Part shown: positions 26,745 through 35,223 of the stretch, in pieces
Numbering within the stretch: the stretch's first letter is position 1
Layout of the letters: the number at the start of each line of letters is the position of its first letter
Assembly: GCA_029239785.1 (NCBI GenBank)
Contig: JARBUG010000008.1
Coordinates: 27,505 to 91,504 of the forward strand
DNA length: 64,000 nucleotides
DNA from: Symbiobacteriaceae bacterium
Lineage (GTDB): Bacteria > Bacillota > Sulfobacillia > Symbiobacteriales > Symbiobacteriaceae
Direction: 5' to 3'
Program-made: the position numbers and the translations under genes
Notes under the pieces: generated by a model
What the model saw: the letters and a program-made list of their open reading frames with translations, nothing else
Databases searched by the model: none
Told to the model about the DNA's origin: nothing

Positions 26745-27950
26745 TTGGAACCGATGCTGATCATCGGAGCCGTTGTGGTATTGGCGCTGATTTTCGAGCT
26801 CACGAACGGCTGGAACGATGCTGCTAACGCAATTGCTACGATCGTCTCAACCAAGGTGCTGAAACCCCGCACCGCCGTCATCATGTCCGCATCGTTCAAC
26901 ATCATCGGAGCCCTGCTGAGCACCAAGGTCGCTGCCACTGTTTCCGGTATGGTCAACGCAAAAATGATCAGCCCCTCCACCGTAGCTGCCGCTATGGTAG
27001 CCGGCGCCCTCTGGAACGCCGCCATGACCCGCCTCGGTATGCCGATTTCCGCCAGCCACGCCCTGCTGGGCAGTGTTACAGGCGCTGCGGTTGCCGCTGC
27101 CGGCACCGGCGTCCTCAAGTGGGATGCGATTATGAAGGCTGTTAACGGACTCTGGTCCTCTCCCCTTATTGGTATGATCATCGCCCTCGCCATCGCCTTC
27201 CCGCTCCTGCGGCTCGTCCCCAGGATTCGCCTGCAGGTGGCCAGCCTGATGATCATTGCCCTCGCCTATAGCTATAAGCCCATTCTCGGTCTCATCGCCT
27301 TCCTGGCGATCGGCGCGTTCTACCTCTATATGCGCCGCACGCACAACCGCGACGAGGACGAGTATTGGAAGAAGTACCAGCTCATCTCGAGCACCCTTAT
27401 GTCGCTGGCTCACGGCACCAACGATGCGCAGAAGGTCATGGGCGTTATCACCATGGCGCTCGTTGCCGGTCACTTCCTGCCGGAAGGCGCCGCTCCGCCC
27501 CTGTGGGTCATTCTCTCCTGCGCCACCGTCATGGGCCTTGGCACCTATATGGGCGGCTGGGAAGTAATTAAGACCCTGGGTGAAAAGCTGACCGACCTGC
27601 GCCCGATTCACGGGTTCGCTGCCGAAACTGCCGCAGCCACCGTCCTTTCCACCACAGCCCACCTCGGCATTCCCGTGTCGACCACCCACACCATCACGGG
27701 CTGCATTATGGGCGTTGGTATGTCCAAGTACGAAGTCAACTGGGGCATCGCCAGCAAGATTGGCCTCGCCTGGGTCTTCACCATTCCGGTCACTTTCGCT
27801 GCCGGTTGGACCCTGGGCACCGCAATCACTCATTTCGGCTTCTGGCCCGTCCTCGCTGTGAGTCTCCTTGTGGTGGGTATCGTGGAACTGGTCATTTACC
27901 TGCGCAAGAAGCGTGACGCCGAACCCGCCGGTGAAGTGACTGCTGATTAA
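26745..27950 (+). CDS. pit: Inorganic phosphate permease (PiT family)
   Basis: A protein of about 401 residues with around ten membrane helices, importing phosphate (or metal-phosphate) with cations. The duplicated PiT signature is present as NGWNDAANAIATIVSTKVL near the N-terminus and AHGTNDAQKVMGVITMAL in the second half. Conserved PISASHALLGSVTGAAV and PVSTTHTITGCIMGVG are also seen. The TTG start at 26745 sits eight bases after AGGAGG; upstream in-frame codons overlap the divergent CGNR gene. An inverted repeat ATCGGAT ... ATCCGAT (26578-26602) in the upstream gap may be an operator. No PhoU-like gene is adjacent. Confidence 0.92.
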   Translation: MEPMLIIGAVVVLALIFELTNGWNDAANAIATIVSTKVLKPRTAVIMSASFNIIGALLSTKVAATVSGMVNAKMISPSTVAAAMVAGALWNAAMTRLGMPISASHALLGSVTGAAVAAAGTGVLKWDAIMKAVNGLWSSPLIGMIIALAIAFPLLRLVPRIRLQVASLMIIALAYSYKPILGLIAFLAIGAFYLYMRRTHNRDEDEYWKKYQLISSTLMSLAHGTNDAQKVMGVITMALVAGHFLPEGAAPPLWVILSCATVMGLGTYMGGWEVIKTLGEKLTDLRPIHGFAAETAAATVLSTTAHLGIPVSTTHTITGCIMGVGMSKYEVNWGIASKIGLAWVFTIPVTFAAGWTLGTAITHFGFWPVLAVSLLVVGIVELVIYLRKKRDAEPAGEVTAD

Positions 27951-27960
27951 GGAAAACGCC

Positions 27961-27992
27961 AAGCGGCGCCCAATCGGGCGCCGCTTTTTTTA
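27961..27992 (+). terminator. Strong terminator after the phosphate permease gene
   Basis: An 11-bp stem (AAGCGGCGCCC / GGGCGCCGCTT) with a 4-nt loop, followed by a run of seven T. Confidence 0.95.
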
Positions 27993-28016
27993 CACCTTTT
28001 TTCAGGGCTCGCCCGC

Positions 28017-29966
28017 TCAAGACTGCGTTTCAGCCGCCTCCTCCAGTACCAGCCACTCTGCATAGAGTTGCTCCAGTCTCTCCTGCACCCGCACCCGCTC
28101 TGCCCACTGTGCGCCCAAAGCCGCAACATCCGCAGCCTGCTCCAGTTCCACGTCAATGGCAGCCAGCAACCCTTCTGCCTCTGCGATTGCCTGCTCAAGC
28201 TGCCGTTTCGCCCGCAGACTGTCAGCCTCCTTGCGACGGGTAGCCCCCGCTCCACCTCGCACGCCGTCCTGGCCCCGGCTGCGCCGGTCCCCGCCACCTG
28301 CCTCAGTCGCCACACCCGCGCTCTGCCCCTCCCGGGCCAGCCGCAACTGCGTCCGCTTCTCCCGGTAATCGTCATAGTTGCCCAGGTAGAACGACAGGCG
28401 CCCATCCTCCAGCTCCCACACCCGTCGCGCCATCCGGTTGATGAAATAACGGTCATGGGAAATCGCCAGCACCGTGCCGGTGAACTCCTCCAGCGCCTCT
28501 TCCAAGGCCTCGCGTGAGTCGATGTCCAGGTGGTTCGTCGGCTCATCCAGCAGCATCAAGTTTGGCTGCCGCTGCATGAGCAGGGCCAGGCGCAGGCGTG
28601 TCCACTCGCCACCGGAGAGCCGGTTAATCGGCTTAAAGACATCCTCCCCGTAAAAGAGATAGCGCGCCAACTTGGCACGGCCTTCGCCGGTTTCAACGCC
28701 GGCCTCCTCGCAAAAGGCCTGCAGAACCGTCTTCTCAACGTCCGGATGGTCCTGCTGGGCAAGGTACCCGATCTCCACCCGGGCGCCCAGTTCGGCTGCC
28801 CCGGCATCAGGCAGCACCTGTCCGAGCAGGAGCTTAAAGAGTGTGCTCTTGCCCGTGCCATTCTTACCGACCAGCGCCACCTTCTCCCCATAGGTAAGCG
28901 TGGCATCGACCCTGTCCAGCAGCGGCCGGTCCCCGAACTGCTTGCTCAGGCCGACCAGCCTGACGACCTCCCGGCCGGAACGGTCCTTTTCCTGCAAGTC
29001 AAACTCAGCAGTGCGTCGCTCCACCGGGCGTTTCACCCGCTCAATCCGGTCGAGCGCTTTCTGCATCGAAGCGGCACGTCGAAAGAACTTGTTGTTGGCG
29101 CCAATCCGGCCCCACTCTTGCAGTTGCCTGATGGTTTCTTCCATTTTCTTAATCTGCTTCTGCTGTTCCTTAAACTCGGCAAACTGCTGGAGCAGGCGCT
29201 GTTCTTTCTCCGCCACATAGCCCGTGTAGTTGGTCAGGTAGACCGTGGCTTCCCCGTCCTCCAGGTCGACCATCTTGGTCACAACCCGATCCAGGAAGTA
29301 CCGGTCATGCGAGACGATCAGGCAGGTTCCGTCATACTCACGCAGGAACGTTTCGAGCCACTCCACCCCATCGGCATCCAGGTGGTTCGTCGGCTCGTCA
29401 AGCAGAAGCAGCGTTGGCCGCTCAATCAGCAGCGACGCGAGACCGACCTTCGTCTTCTCCCCGCCGGAGAGGGTGGCATAGGCCCGGCCAAACTGCTCCC
29501 GTGGAACGCCCAGGCCGTTTGCAACGGCCTGCATGTTGGCATCCATCTCGTAGCCACCCTCGCGCTGAAACTGCTCCTGGAGCGCCGCATAGCGGGCCAG
29601 GAGCCCATCCATCACACGCGGGTCGGCGCCCGTATGAGTCGCCATCTCATGCTCCAGGTCCTGCATCTGCCTGCGGCAGTCCATCACGCTGCGGTAGCCG
29701 AGCGCCAGCACGTCGTAAACGGTTACGCCGTCCCGCTCCACCGGAATCTGGGCCAAATACCCGATGCGCGCCCGCTTCTGAATCGCCAAGTTGCCGCCAT
29801 CGGCATTTTGCACGCCGGCCAGCACCTGCAGCAGGGTCGACTTGCCACACCCGTTACGGCCGATCAGCCCGACCCGCTCACCTTCATCCACCTCAAACGT
29901 TATGTCAGCCAGTACGAGATTGGCCCCGTAATACTTCTTTATGCGCTGGCAGCTTATGACCGTCAT
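28017..29966 (-). CDS. ABC-F family ATPase (ribosome-associated type)
   Basis: A protein of about 649 residues with two tandem ABC domains and no membrane segments, as in ABC-F translation or ribosome-protection factors. The first domain has [27 protein letters not shown] and LLLLDEPTNHLD. The second has GKNGTGKSTLFKLL, RLSGGEWTRLRLALLM and LMLLDEPTNHLD. A linker of about 60 residues rich in Lys and Glu (EFKEQQKQIKKMEETIRQLQ) and a C-terminal coiled coil (KEADSLRAKRQLEQAIAEAE) match the YdiF-like subgroup. The ATG at 29966 follows AGGAGG. Whether it gives antibiotic protection or a housekeeping function cannot be told. Confidence 0.9.
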   Translation of the reverse strand: MTVISCQRIKKYYGANLVLADITFEVDEGERVGLIGRNGCGKSTLLQVLAGVQNADGGNLAIQKRARIGYLAQIPVERDGVTVYDVLALGYRSVMDCRRQMQDLEHEMATHTGADPRVMDGLLARYAALQEQFQREGGYEMDANMQAVANGLGVPREQFGRAYATLSGGEKTKVGLASLLIERPTLLLLDEPTNHLDADGVEWLETFLREYDGTCLIVSHDRYFLDRVVTKMVDLEDGEATVYLTNYTGYVAEKEQRLLQQFAEFKEQQKQIKKMEETIRQLQEWGRIGANNKFFRRAASMQKALDRIERVKRPVERRTAEFDLQEKDRSGREVVRLVGLSKQFGDRPLLDRVDATLTYGEKVALVGKNGTGKSTLFKLLLGQVLPDAGAAELGARVEIGYLAQQDHPDVEKTVLQAFCEEAGVETGEGRAKLARYLFYGEDVFKPINRLSGGEWTRLRLALLMQRQPNLMLLDEPTNHLDIDSREALEEALEEFTGTVLAISHDRYFINRMARRVWELEDGRLSFYLGNYDDYREKRTQLRLAREGQSAGVATEAGGGDRRSRGQDGVRGGAGATRRKEADSLRAKRQLEQAIAEAEGLLAAIDVELEQAADVAALGAQWAERVRVQERLEQLYAEWLVLEEAAETQS

Positions 29967-29994
29967 GCCGTTCGTCCTCCTGCATTCGTTCAAA

Positions 29995-30026
29995 GAGGCG
30001 GTGCCCGCCCGAGCGGGTACCGCCTC
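29995..30026 (-). terminator. Terminator of the zinc-ribbon protein gene
   Basis: A 14-bp stem with one mismatch (GAGGCGGTGCCCGC / GCGGGTACCGCCTC) and a 4-nt loop lies about 50 bp beyond the stop at 30076. On the minus strand it is followed by TTTG. Confidence 0.75.
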
Positions 30027-30075
30027 CTCATCGATTATATAACATGGCCGGCAGAATTTTTAGCCTCCCGTTTCG

Positions 30076-31320
30076 CTACTCCTCGTCTTCTGACTCGTCC
30101 TCGTCCCCGTCCTCATCGTCGTCTTCATATGCCGCATCCTCGGCCTCCATCGCGGCCCACTCGGCATCGTCTCGAACCCTTTGCGCTTCTGCCTTTCTGT
30201 GCCGGACCTCCTGCAACCGGACCAACTTGCTGATATCAAGCGGAATCTGCTTCTCCTCGGTCCGCTCGATCTCGCTCTGATGGAAAAACTTCCACCAACG
30301 CATCTGGTTCCGCTCACGCGTGTCAACGATCCCAAACCATGACCATGAGTAGCGCATTTTCAGTTCCCGTGCTACTTCCAGGCTGCGGGTGCGCAGTTGG
30401 TAGACATCCGGCAGGACCGTAGCAGCGTGCAGTTCCAGCCGGTGGCCGCGCACATAGCACCAGCGAACCGACTTGTAACACCGGTCGATGAAACCAGCCG
30501 GCACCAGTGCCCGGTACCGGTCGTCCACGCGCAGCCGTATGCCCAGCGCCTTCGCCACCACTGCGTCGCTCGTCTCTATGAGACACTCCCCGTGCCGGCT
30601 CACCGAGTAGAGCTCCACCTTGTGCCCGGAGACCATGGCAAATTGGGTGGTCCTGTTCACACAGTGGTTGCGCTTCCACAGATCCGACTCGTCGTGAAAG
30701 TCCAACCGGTGCCTCGGATGATGCATAACCTCGGGAATGTAGCGCGATACCTGTCGGAGGTCGCCAAAGGGCACTAACACCGTTTCATGATTTTCGCTCC
30801 GATCCAGAAGCACACTGTCGGGAAGAAGCTCAATGACCCTGCCCCGCTCGCTGCGCTCCCTGCCCTCGAGAATCAGTTCTTCGTTGTGCTTCATGCCATA
30901 CTTCAGTTCCGGTATGACCCCTGAACAGAGGAACCGATACTGGTCCCGCCAGAACCGAAAGGCCGACGGTGCCTTGGGGGTGCCCGTCTTGCGATAGATT
31001 GCCTGAATGTACAGCAGACGTTTATGGATCTCTCCAAGTGTTTCATCCGGCTCCCAGGCGGTCATGCGCCACAATGACGCTGCGCTCCCAGAGCTATAAA
31101 CCACCGCATCATCCGGTGTGCCGGCGATAACTACCGGCTCCCAATGATCACAGGCCAAATCCGGGCAGACCAGCTTCGCCGTCCGTCCGATTCGGAGGTG
31201 GAGGTGCTGATAGCCGACCACCCAGCGTCCCCGCCGCTCAGCTGCCAATAGCAGCGGCAGCCCGCACGCGGGGCAGGCGATCATGCCAGTGCCTTCACTC
31301 TCATTCAAGAAAAGACGCAT
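30076..31320 (-). CDS. Unrecognised zinc-ribbon protein with acidic tail
   Basis: A protein of about 414 residues whose family I do not recognise. Near the N-terminus CPACG and, 40 residues later, CPDLACDHWEP form a probable zinc ribbon. The middle contains two similar-looking stretches rich in aromatic and basic residues (NRTTQFAMVSGHKVELYSVS and YKSVRWCYVRGHRLELHAAT), suggesting an internal repeat. The last 50 residues are a charged helix (RHRKAEAQRVRDDAEWAAME) followed by an extreme acidic tail of Asp and Glu. There is no signal peptide or membrane helix. The ATG at 31320 follows AGGAAGG. It is transcribed alone; a nucleic-acid-related role is only a guess. Confidence 0.75.
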   Translation of the reverse strand: MRLFLNESEGTGMIACPACGLPLLLAAERRGRWVVGYQHLHLRIGRTAKLVCPDLACDHWEPVVIAGTPDDAVVYSSGSAASLWRMTAWEPDETLGEIHKRLLYIQAIYRKTGTPKAPSAFRFWRDQYRFLCSGVIPELKYGMKHNEELILEGRERSERGRVIELLPDSVLLDRSENHETVLVPFGDLRQVSRYIPEVMHHPRHRLDFHDESDLWKRNHCVNRTTQFAMVSGHKVELYSVSRHGECLIETSDAVVAKALGIRLRVDDRYRALVPAGFIDRCYKSVRWCYVRGHRLELHAATVLPDVYQLRTRSLEVARELKMRYSWSWFGIVDTRERNQMRWWKFFHQSEIERTEEKQIPLDISKLVRLQEVRHRKAEAQRVRDDAEWAAMEAEDAAYEDDDEDGDEDESEDEE

Positions 31321-31436
31321 AGCGTTGACCACCTTCCTACGATCATCAATATTGGTATATTCTAGCTGTTTGTTCGATCTCCTCCCCCACAGTCTTCAAA
31401 CATTCTGGATTAAGCCGTGGCCTCACCCAATCAGAT

Positions 31437-31467
31437 GGGGTGCTGGCCAGGTATCGGCCAGCACCCC
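31437..31467. terminator. Hairpin after the DUF4353-like gene
   Basis: A perfect 12-bp stem (GGGGTGCTGGCC / GGCCAGCACCCC) with a 7-nt loop lies 19 bp beyond the stop at 31486. The T-rich side (ACTTTTGTTC) is on the plus strand, so termination on the minus strand may rest on the stem alone. Confidence 0.6.
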
Positions 31468-31485
31468 ACTTTTGTTCTCCTTGTG

Positions 31486-33337
31486 TTACCGGCGCTTCGG
31501 ACCGCCAAAGGCCGGGCCGCCGGTGGTCACGCCCGACTCGGACAGCCACGTCACCACATTAGTAATGGCGAAACTCACCACCTTGGTCCCGTCCCTGCGC
31601 GCCCCATCCGTATACAGCCCGTCCGAAACGGTGCCGGATGCGGTCCCGCCGGTGTAAAGCGTATAGGTTTCACCCTTCTTCAGCTTGGGCGACGAAATTA
31701 CGACAGACTGGTAGGGCTTGCTCGGGGTATAGGTCACCACGGCATTTCCCTGCTGGTCGTGGAGGCTGACCAACGTGCCCGCCTGCTGTGTGCTGGAGAA
31801 CACCATCGCCACAGCGTGCTGTGTAGACTGCTCGGAAGGCGCCTGCGCCATGCCGGCACTGCCAGCCGCAATTACGAAACCACCCGTCATCTCAAAGGTT
31901 CCGTCATAGTCCAGGGCGCCGTTGTTGCTGGCCGTCGGACCGCTTACCACAATGGTGCCATCCGTCATCCGAATCGATCCGTTCACATCCACGCCGTCAC
32001 CCGTGGCCGAAACAGCTACATAACCCCCATCAACAAACAGGCCGCTGTCTCCGGCAGAAGCAAAGGTGTTCTGCCCCGGGCGCCCGTTCATGGACGAACC
32101 GTCGTTCCCGCCACCCACGTTCACACCGTCGTCCAGCGAAGTGAGTCGCGTCTCACCGCCGGCGATGGTGATCAGCTTACTCTCAATGCCCTCGTAGCTC
32201 TTGGCAATGGTTGTCTTGCCGCCCCGAATGGTCAGCTTTGCGTCGGCATGAATCCCATCGTCACCGCTGGCAATGGCGATCTGACCGCCCGCAATGGTGA
32301 TGCTGCCGTTGCTGTGAATCGCATCGTCCGCCGTGTCAAGATCAAAGGTACCTCCGCTGATGGAGATATCCACTGCAGCCTTGATCCCCTTGGCACTCCC
32401 CGAGTCCGCTGCGGTCGGGGTGCCCTTTTGGGCGCCCATCCCATTTGGCCCGGCCGGGGCCGCACTGACCGTTTTGTTGCTGTTGGTGCTGCCGCCGTTC
32501 GTTACGATCTTGTAGGTTCCGCCCGAAATCTGAACGGAGGTTTCAGCCTGAATGCCATCGGCTCCGGCGTGGATGCTGAACGTGCCACCCTCAAGGGCGA
32601 CAAACCCCTTCGCGCCATCTGTGTCATTCGTCGTTTTGATGCCGTCGCCGGCCGCCTGAATGGTGATATGCCCATCCTTCACGGCAAGCATATCCCGTGC
32701 CACCAGCCCATCATCTTTGGCGACGATCTCCATTTTCCCGCCGGTGATGACCATTTCATCCTTGCTGACGATGCCATCCTTGTATTCGCCGGTCATCCTT
32801 ACTGAAGATCGCCGCGGTGGGCTCGTCCTCTCCGGCCTGGGCCCGTGCCGCTGCCCCGTCCGACACCATATTCTGCGTCCCGTCAGCCAGCGTGATGATG
32901 GTTTTGCTGGCGTTCTTCACCCAAATCGGGGCACTGTTGTTGCTGTGAATGTCAGCCCCGTTCAAGACCAGCCGTACGGTGCCCTTGTTCTGTGCATCCA
33001 CGATAATCTGGCCGTCGCTCAGCTTTCCGCTGACCAGGTACACCCCGGGCGAAAGAATTGTAATCGTATTTCCGCTGGCCGCCGCACCCGTGCCGTTCAC
33101 GCTGGCGGAAGCCCCGGCAAGTTCAACCTTGGTCACAGCTCCGGTCTGCCAATCTGTAAGTTCGTCATCGCTGTCATAGGAAACGGCGACAACGGGAACC
33201 GTGGTCTCCTGCGAAATGGACACCGCGGCCGTAGTGGGTACATTGCCGGCAACCTCTGGGGTCGGAGCTTTTGTGCAGGCAGCTAATGACGCTCCAATCA
33301 GGAGCACCGGCAACACTCGATAGAGCAGCTTATTCAT
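31486..33337 (-). pseudogene. Carbohydrate-binding DUF4353-type lipoprotein, disrupted
   Basis: A surface lipoprotein resembling the Cthe_2159 polysaccharide-binding beta-helix family. The N-terminal part (from ATG 33337) has a lipobox with Cys21 (GASLAAC) and the repeats ITILSPGVYLVSGKLSDGQI and VRLVLNGADIHSNNSAPIWV. The C-terminal part (to 31486) has many beta-helix repeats such as GGTFDLDTADDAIHSNGSIT. The parts are in different frames. At about 32785-32800 the text jumps from AAIFSKDD to TGEYKDGIVSKDE. Family members have roughly 10-12 further residues at this junction (LTINGSG...LTV-like), so a short out-of-frame deletion between SKDD-coding repeats is likely. It is otherwise undamaged and the protein could be split or the site misread. 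Confidence 0.8.
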
Positions 33338-33540
33338 AAAGGAGACCCTCCCGCCAGTATGCAATCGTTTGGTCCAGTCGTGCTGGTTCTTGTTGTACCA
33401 AGCCAAACTGAAAGGCACCTGAACGGGACGATCGAACGCGTACCGCTGGCCAATGGAAAAGCGGCGCCCCGGAAACTCGCTCGACAGAGAGAGACGACCG
33501 GGGGCTCCGGGCCTCAGCTTGCGACCCAGGTTACCTGAAG

Positions 33541-33562
33541 TTACTAATGGTACGGTTCCCCG
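33541..33562. repeat. Direct copy of the rlmH 3' end (distal att-like repeat)
   Basis: This 22-bp sequence differs at one base from the last 22 bp of rlmH at 34678-34699 and has the same orientation. On the minus strand it reads GGGGAACCGTACCAT then TAGTAA, that is the codons for GEPYH followed by stops. The rest of the gap 33338-33630 shows no gene. Confidence 0.8.
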
Positions 33563-33630
33563 TAGCGTATCAAACGGCGAAATCGCCATGCCCACCGGAA
33601 TGTGGTAGGATTACCTAAAGGGGTGGTCAT

Positions 33631-33885
33631 GTGAGCAAACCCATACACATCCGGGACGCCGATGTGATCCGTGCGATAGAGCAAGGGGCCGATTTTGTGG
33701 TCATCGGCCAGCGCCGGTTCCTGTTGGTAGAGGTAGACGAGGCCACCCAAGATGCCTACCAAGTTACCGATCCCGAAGATGTCGCTCTGGTTCGGGAAGC
33801 CCTTCAGGATACTAGTCCGCGCCTATCGGGAGAGGCGGCTAGGGACTATCTCAAAGCCCGGCTGCGAGAACATGGCGTCCGTTAA
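33631..33885 (+). CDS. Putative antitoxin of a type II toxin-antitoxin pair
   Basis: An 84-residue protein with a GTG start at 33631 behind AAAGGGGTGG. The N-terminal half (DADVIRAIEQGADFVVIGQR, then RFLLVEVDEA) resembles Phd-like antitoxins. The C-terminal half (VREALQDTSPRLSGEAARDY) is a charged helix typical of toxin-wrapping tails. It overlaps the following RelE/ParE-like gene by 14 bp, the normal antitoxin-first order. The family assignment rests on size, order and weak similarity. Confidence 0.6.
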   Translation: MSKPIHIRDADVIRAIEQGADFVVIGQRRFLLVEVDEATQDAYQVTDPEDVALVREALQDTSPRLSGEAARDYLKARLREHGVR

Positions 33886-34183
33886 TTGGACCCAAGAGGG
33901 CCTGAATAGCCTCGCCAAAATGGATGCCTGGCGTCTCAGCGAAGGCTGGGAACCAATTGGCCTGGAACTGGTAACCGCCACTGAACGTTACTTCGACCGC
34001 TGGGACCCGAGTCAGCCGCCGAGCTTCATGCCCGGTCGCCCTGTTGAGTTAGAAGATACACCGACAGATCTCCGGATGGCAACGGTGACGGTTCGAAGCA
34101 AATCGTTTCGGGTCTTCTTTCGATACGTAGCGACACCGGGAGTATTTGAGGTTCTACGAATTATCCATCCCCGTGCGAAATGA
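33872..34183 (+). CDS. RelE/ParE-like toxin
   Basis: A 103-residue basic protein. The N-terminal segment VNWTQEGLNSLAKMDAWRL looks like the RelE/ParE opening helix. The closing strands SFRVFFRYVATPGVFEVLRIIHPRAK match the family core (R-V-F-F/Y-R ... V-L-R-I-I-H). Such toxins cleave ribosome-bound mRNA or poison gyrase. The ATG at 33872 overlaps the antitoxin gene. An in-frame extension upstream lies within the antitoxin gene and is rejected. The toxin-antitoxin assignment is strong from order and C-terminal motif; the target is unknown. Confidence 0.65.
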   Translation: MASVNWTQEGLNSLAKMDAWRLSEGWEPIGLELVTATERYFDRWDPSQPPSFMPGRPVELEDTPTDLRMATVTVRSKSFRVFFRYVATPGVFEVLRIIHPRAK

Positions 34184-34199
34184 CAATTGAATAGTCAAT

Positions 34200-34222
34200 C
34201 GGCAGTCCTATACGGGCTGCCG
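34200..34222 (+). terminator. Terminator of the toxin-antitoxin operon
   Basis: CGGCAG pairs with CTGCCG across an 11-nt loop, 17 bp after the toxin stop, followed by TTCGGTTTTC. Confidence 0.6.
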
Positions 34223-34273
34223 TTCGGTTTTCGGACCATGCAGTGCGAAACTGGTGAGATTGAGGACTAGGGC

Positions 34274-34618
34274 TCACAATCCCCCGCTCATCGTTTGATC
34301 AATTTGGATGCGTGGGCTGAGTCTAAGCCACAAGGCCACTTGATCAGTCAAAACAACCTCAAGGCTTTCGCACCCGTTTCTTTTATGGTAACGGACGTCA
34401 TCCACGCCCACGGCATTTACCTCGAAGATCTTTTGGCCCCTAAGCATTAGGAGTAAGCGAATGTCCTTATAGGCAGGGGCAATGGAAAAGGAAAGGGCCA
34501 TATCCTCCTGCTCCACTTGGAAAAGGAAGTCGTTATACGGCCACGGAACGTCGGGGTCGAGTGGTGTGGGCATGGTGTTGAAGAAACTTAGCAGATTCCA
34601 CTCCTCTACTGAGACCAC
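34274..34618 (-). CDS. Unrecognised small protein within the rlmH-associated segment
   Basis: About 114 residues. A GTG at 34618 has AGGAG at proper spacing; another GTG at 34627 would overlap that site. The protein is soluble, with aromatic-rich ends (NLLSFFNTMPTPLDPDVPWP) and a middle of alternating hydrophobic residues (DMALSFSIAPAYKDIRLLLM) suggesting beta strands. No known motif is seen. It resembles the small immunity- or DUF-type proteins often carried beside toxin genes, but that is only context. Confidence 0.5.
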   Translation of the reverse strand: MVSVEEWNLLSFFNTMPTPLDPDVPWPYNDFLFQVEQEDMALSFSIAPAYKDIRLLLMLRGQKIFEVNAVGVDDVRYHKRNGCESLEVVLTDQVALWLRLSPRIQIDQTMSGGL

Positions 34619-34677
34619 GTTCTTCACTCCTCATCAGGGCTCGAACGGACTGCGTGCAGTTGGGGTGTAGTTCGCCA

Positions 34678-34699
34678 TTACTTATGGTACGGTTCCCCG
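34678..34699. repeat. rlmH 3' end (proximal att-like repeat)
   Basis: The last 22 bp of rlmH, including its stop, matched at 21 of 22 positions by 33541-33562. In staphylococci the equivalent codons (E-x-YHK-stop) are the SCC attachment site. Confidence 0.8.
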
Positions 34700-35157
34700 C
34701 GGTTGATCTTGAAGCCCCGGTACACCTGCTCAAGCAACAGCAGCGGGACCATCTGGTGCAGAAAAGTCATCCGCCCCAGGGACAGCTTAAAGTCCGCCCG
34801 CTTCAGTACCTGGGGCGCCAGCCCCAGCGATCCCCCGATCACAAAGGCCACGTTGGGCTGTCCCCGCAGCGACCGCTCTGCCAGAAACGCCGCCAGTTCT
34901 TCAGACGAACGCGTCTGCCCACGTAAATCCAAAGCCACCACGTACTGGCCCTGATCGACCTGTGCCAGAATCCGCTCACCTTCCCGGGCCTTCACCTGCT
35001 CTTCCTGTGCAGGCGATGCTCCGTCAGGCGTCGGCTCGTCCTGAAGGTAGATGATCTCCACCTTGGCGTACGGCCCCAGCCGCTTCAAGTACTCTTCAAT
35101 ACCCGCCAGCAAGTACTTTTCTTTGACCCGGCCCACCAAAATGATCTTGATTCGCAA
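34678..35157 (-). CDS. rlmH: 23S rRNA pseudouridine-1915 N3-methyltransferase
   Basis: A 159-residue SPOUT methyltransferase, exactly the usual RlmH length, which methylates pseudouridine 1915 in helix 69 of 23S rRNA. The SAM-binding knot is seen in [17 protein letters not shown], preceded by [20 protein letters not shown] and followed by [20 protein letters not shown] and [14 protein letters not shown]. The TTG start at 35157 has AAGGAGG eight bases upstream; a longer in-frame reading is rejected. The final codons are duplicated 1.1 kb downstream. Confidence 0.94.
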   Translation of the reverse strand: MRIKIILVGRVKEKYLLAGIEEYLKRLGPYAKVEIIYLQDEPTPDGASPAQEEQVKAREGERILAQVDQGQYVVALDLRGQTRSSEELAAFLAERSLRGQPNVAFVIGGSLGLAPQVLKRADFKLSLGRMTFLHQMVPLLLLEQVYRGFKINRGEPYHK

Positions 35158-35187
35158 CCTCCGGACCTCCTTACAACGGTGCGAAAA

Positions 35188-35212
35188 GGGCGGTGCCAAC
35201 CTGGCACCGCCC
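35188..35212 (-). terminator. Terminator after murA
   Basis: A perfect 11-bp stem (GGGCGGTGCCA / TGGCACCGCCC) with a 3-nt loop, followed on the minus strand by TTTT, 11 bp past the murA stop. Confidence 0.9.
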
Positions 35213-35223
35213 ATAAGTTTTCC

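Larger units (their letters stand above)
33541..34699. mobile_element. Small rlmH-associated island flanked by direct repeats
   Basis: About 1.1 kb bounded by two near-identical 22-bp direct repeats taken from the 3' end of rlmH. It contains a toxin-antitoxin pair, its terminator and one unknown gene. Parts of it, especially 34190-34680, are visibly less GC-rich than the neighbours. No recombinase gene is present, so if it is mobile it would need one in trans. The geometry is that of SCC elements at the staphylococcal rlmH (orfX) site. A simple duplication that left a second copy is the alternative. Confidence 0.45.

Noticed and set aside
30000..30030. T-box-like sequence (GGGTACCGCC)
   Set aside because: It is one arm of a terminator stem; no specifier hairpin and no aminoacyl-tRNA synthetase or amino-acid gene downstream.
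28530..30233. Open frame of about 567 codons on the plus strand
   Set aside because: Antisense to the ABC-F gene with no recognisable domain and biased composition.
33338..33595. N-terminal extension of the DUF4353-like protein
   Set aside because: The ATG at 33337 begins a perfect lipoprotein signal; the upstream in-frame sequence has no homologous look and includes the rlmH-end repeat region.
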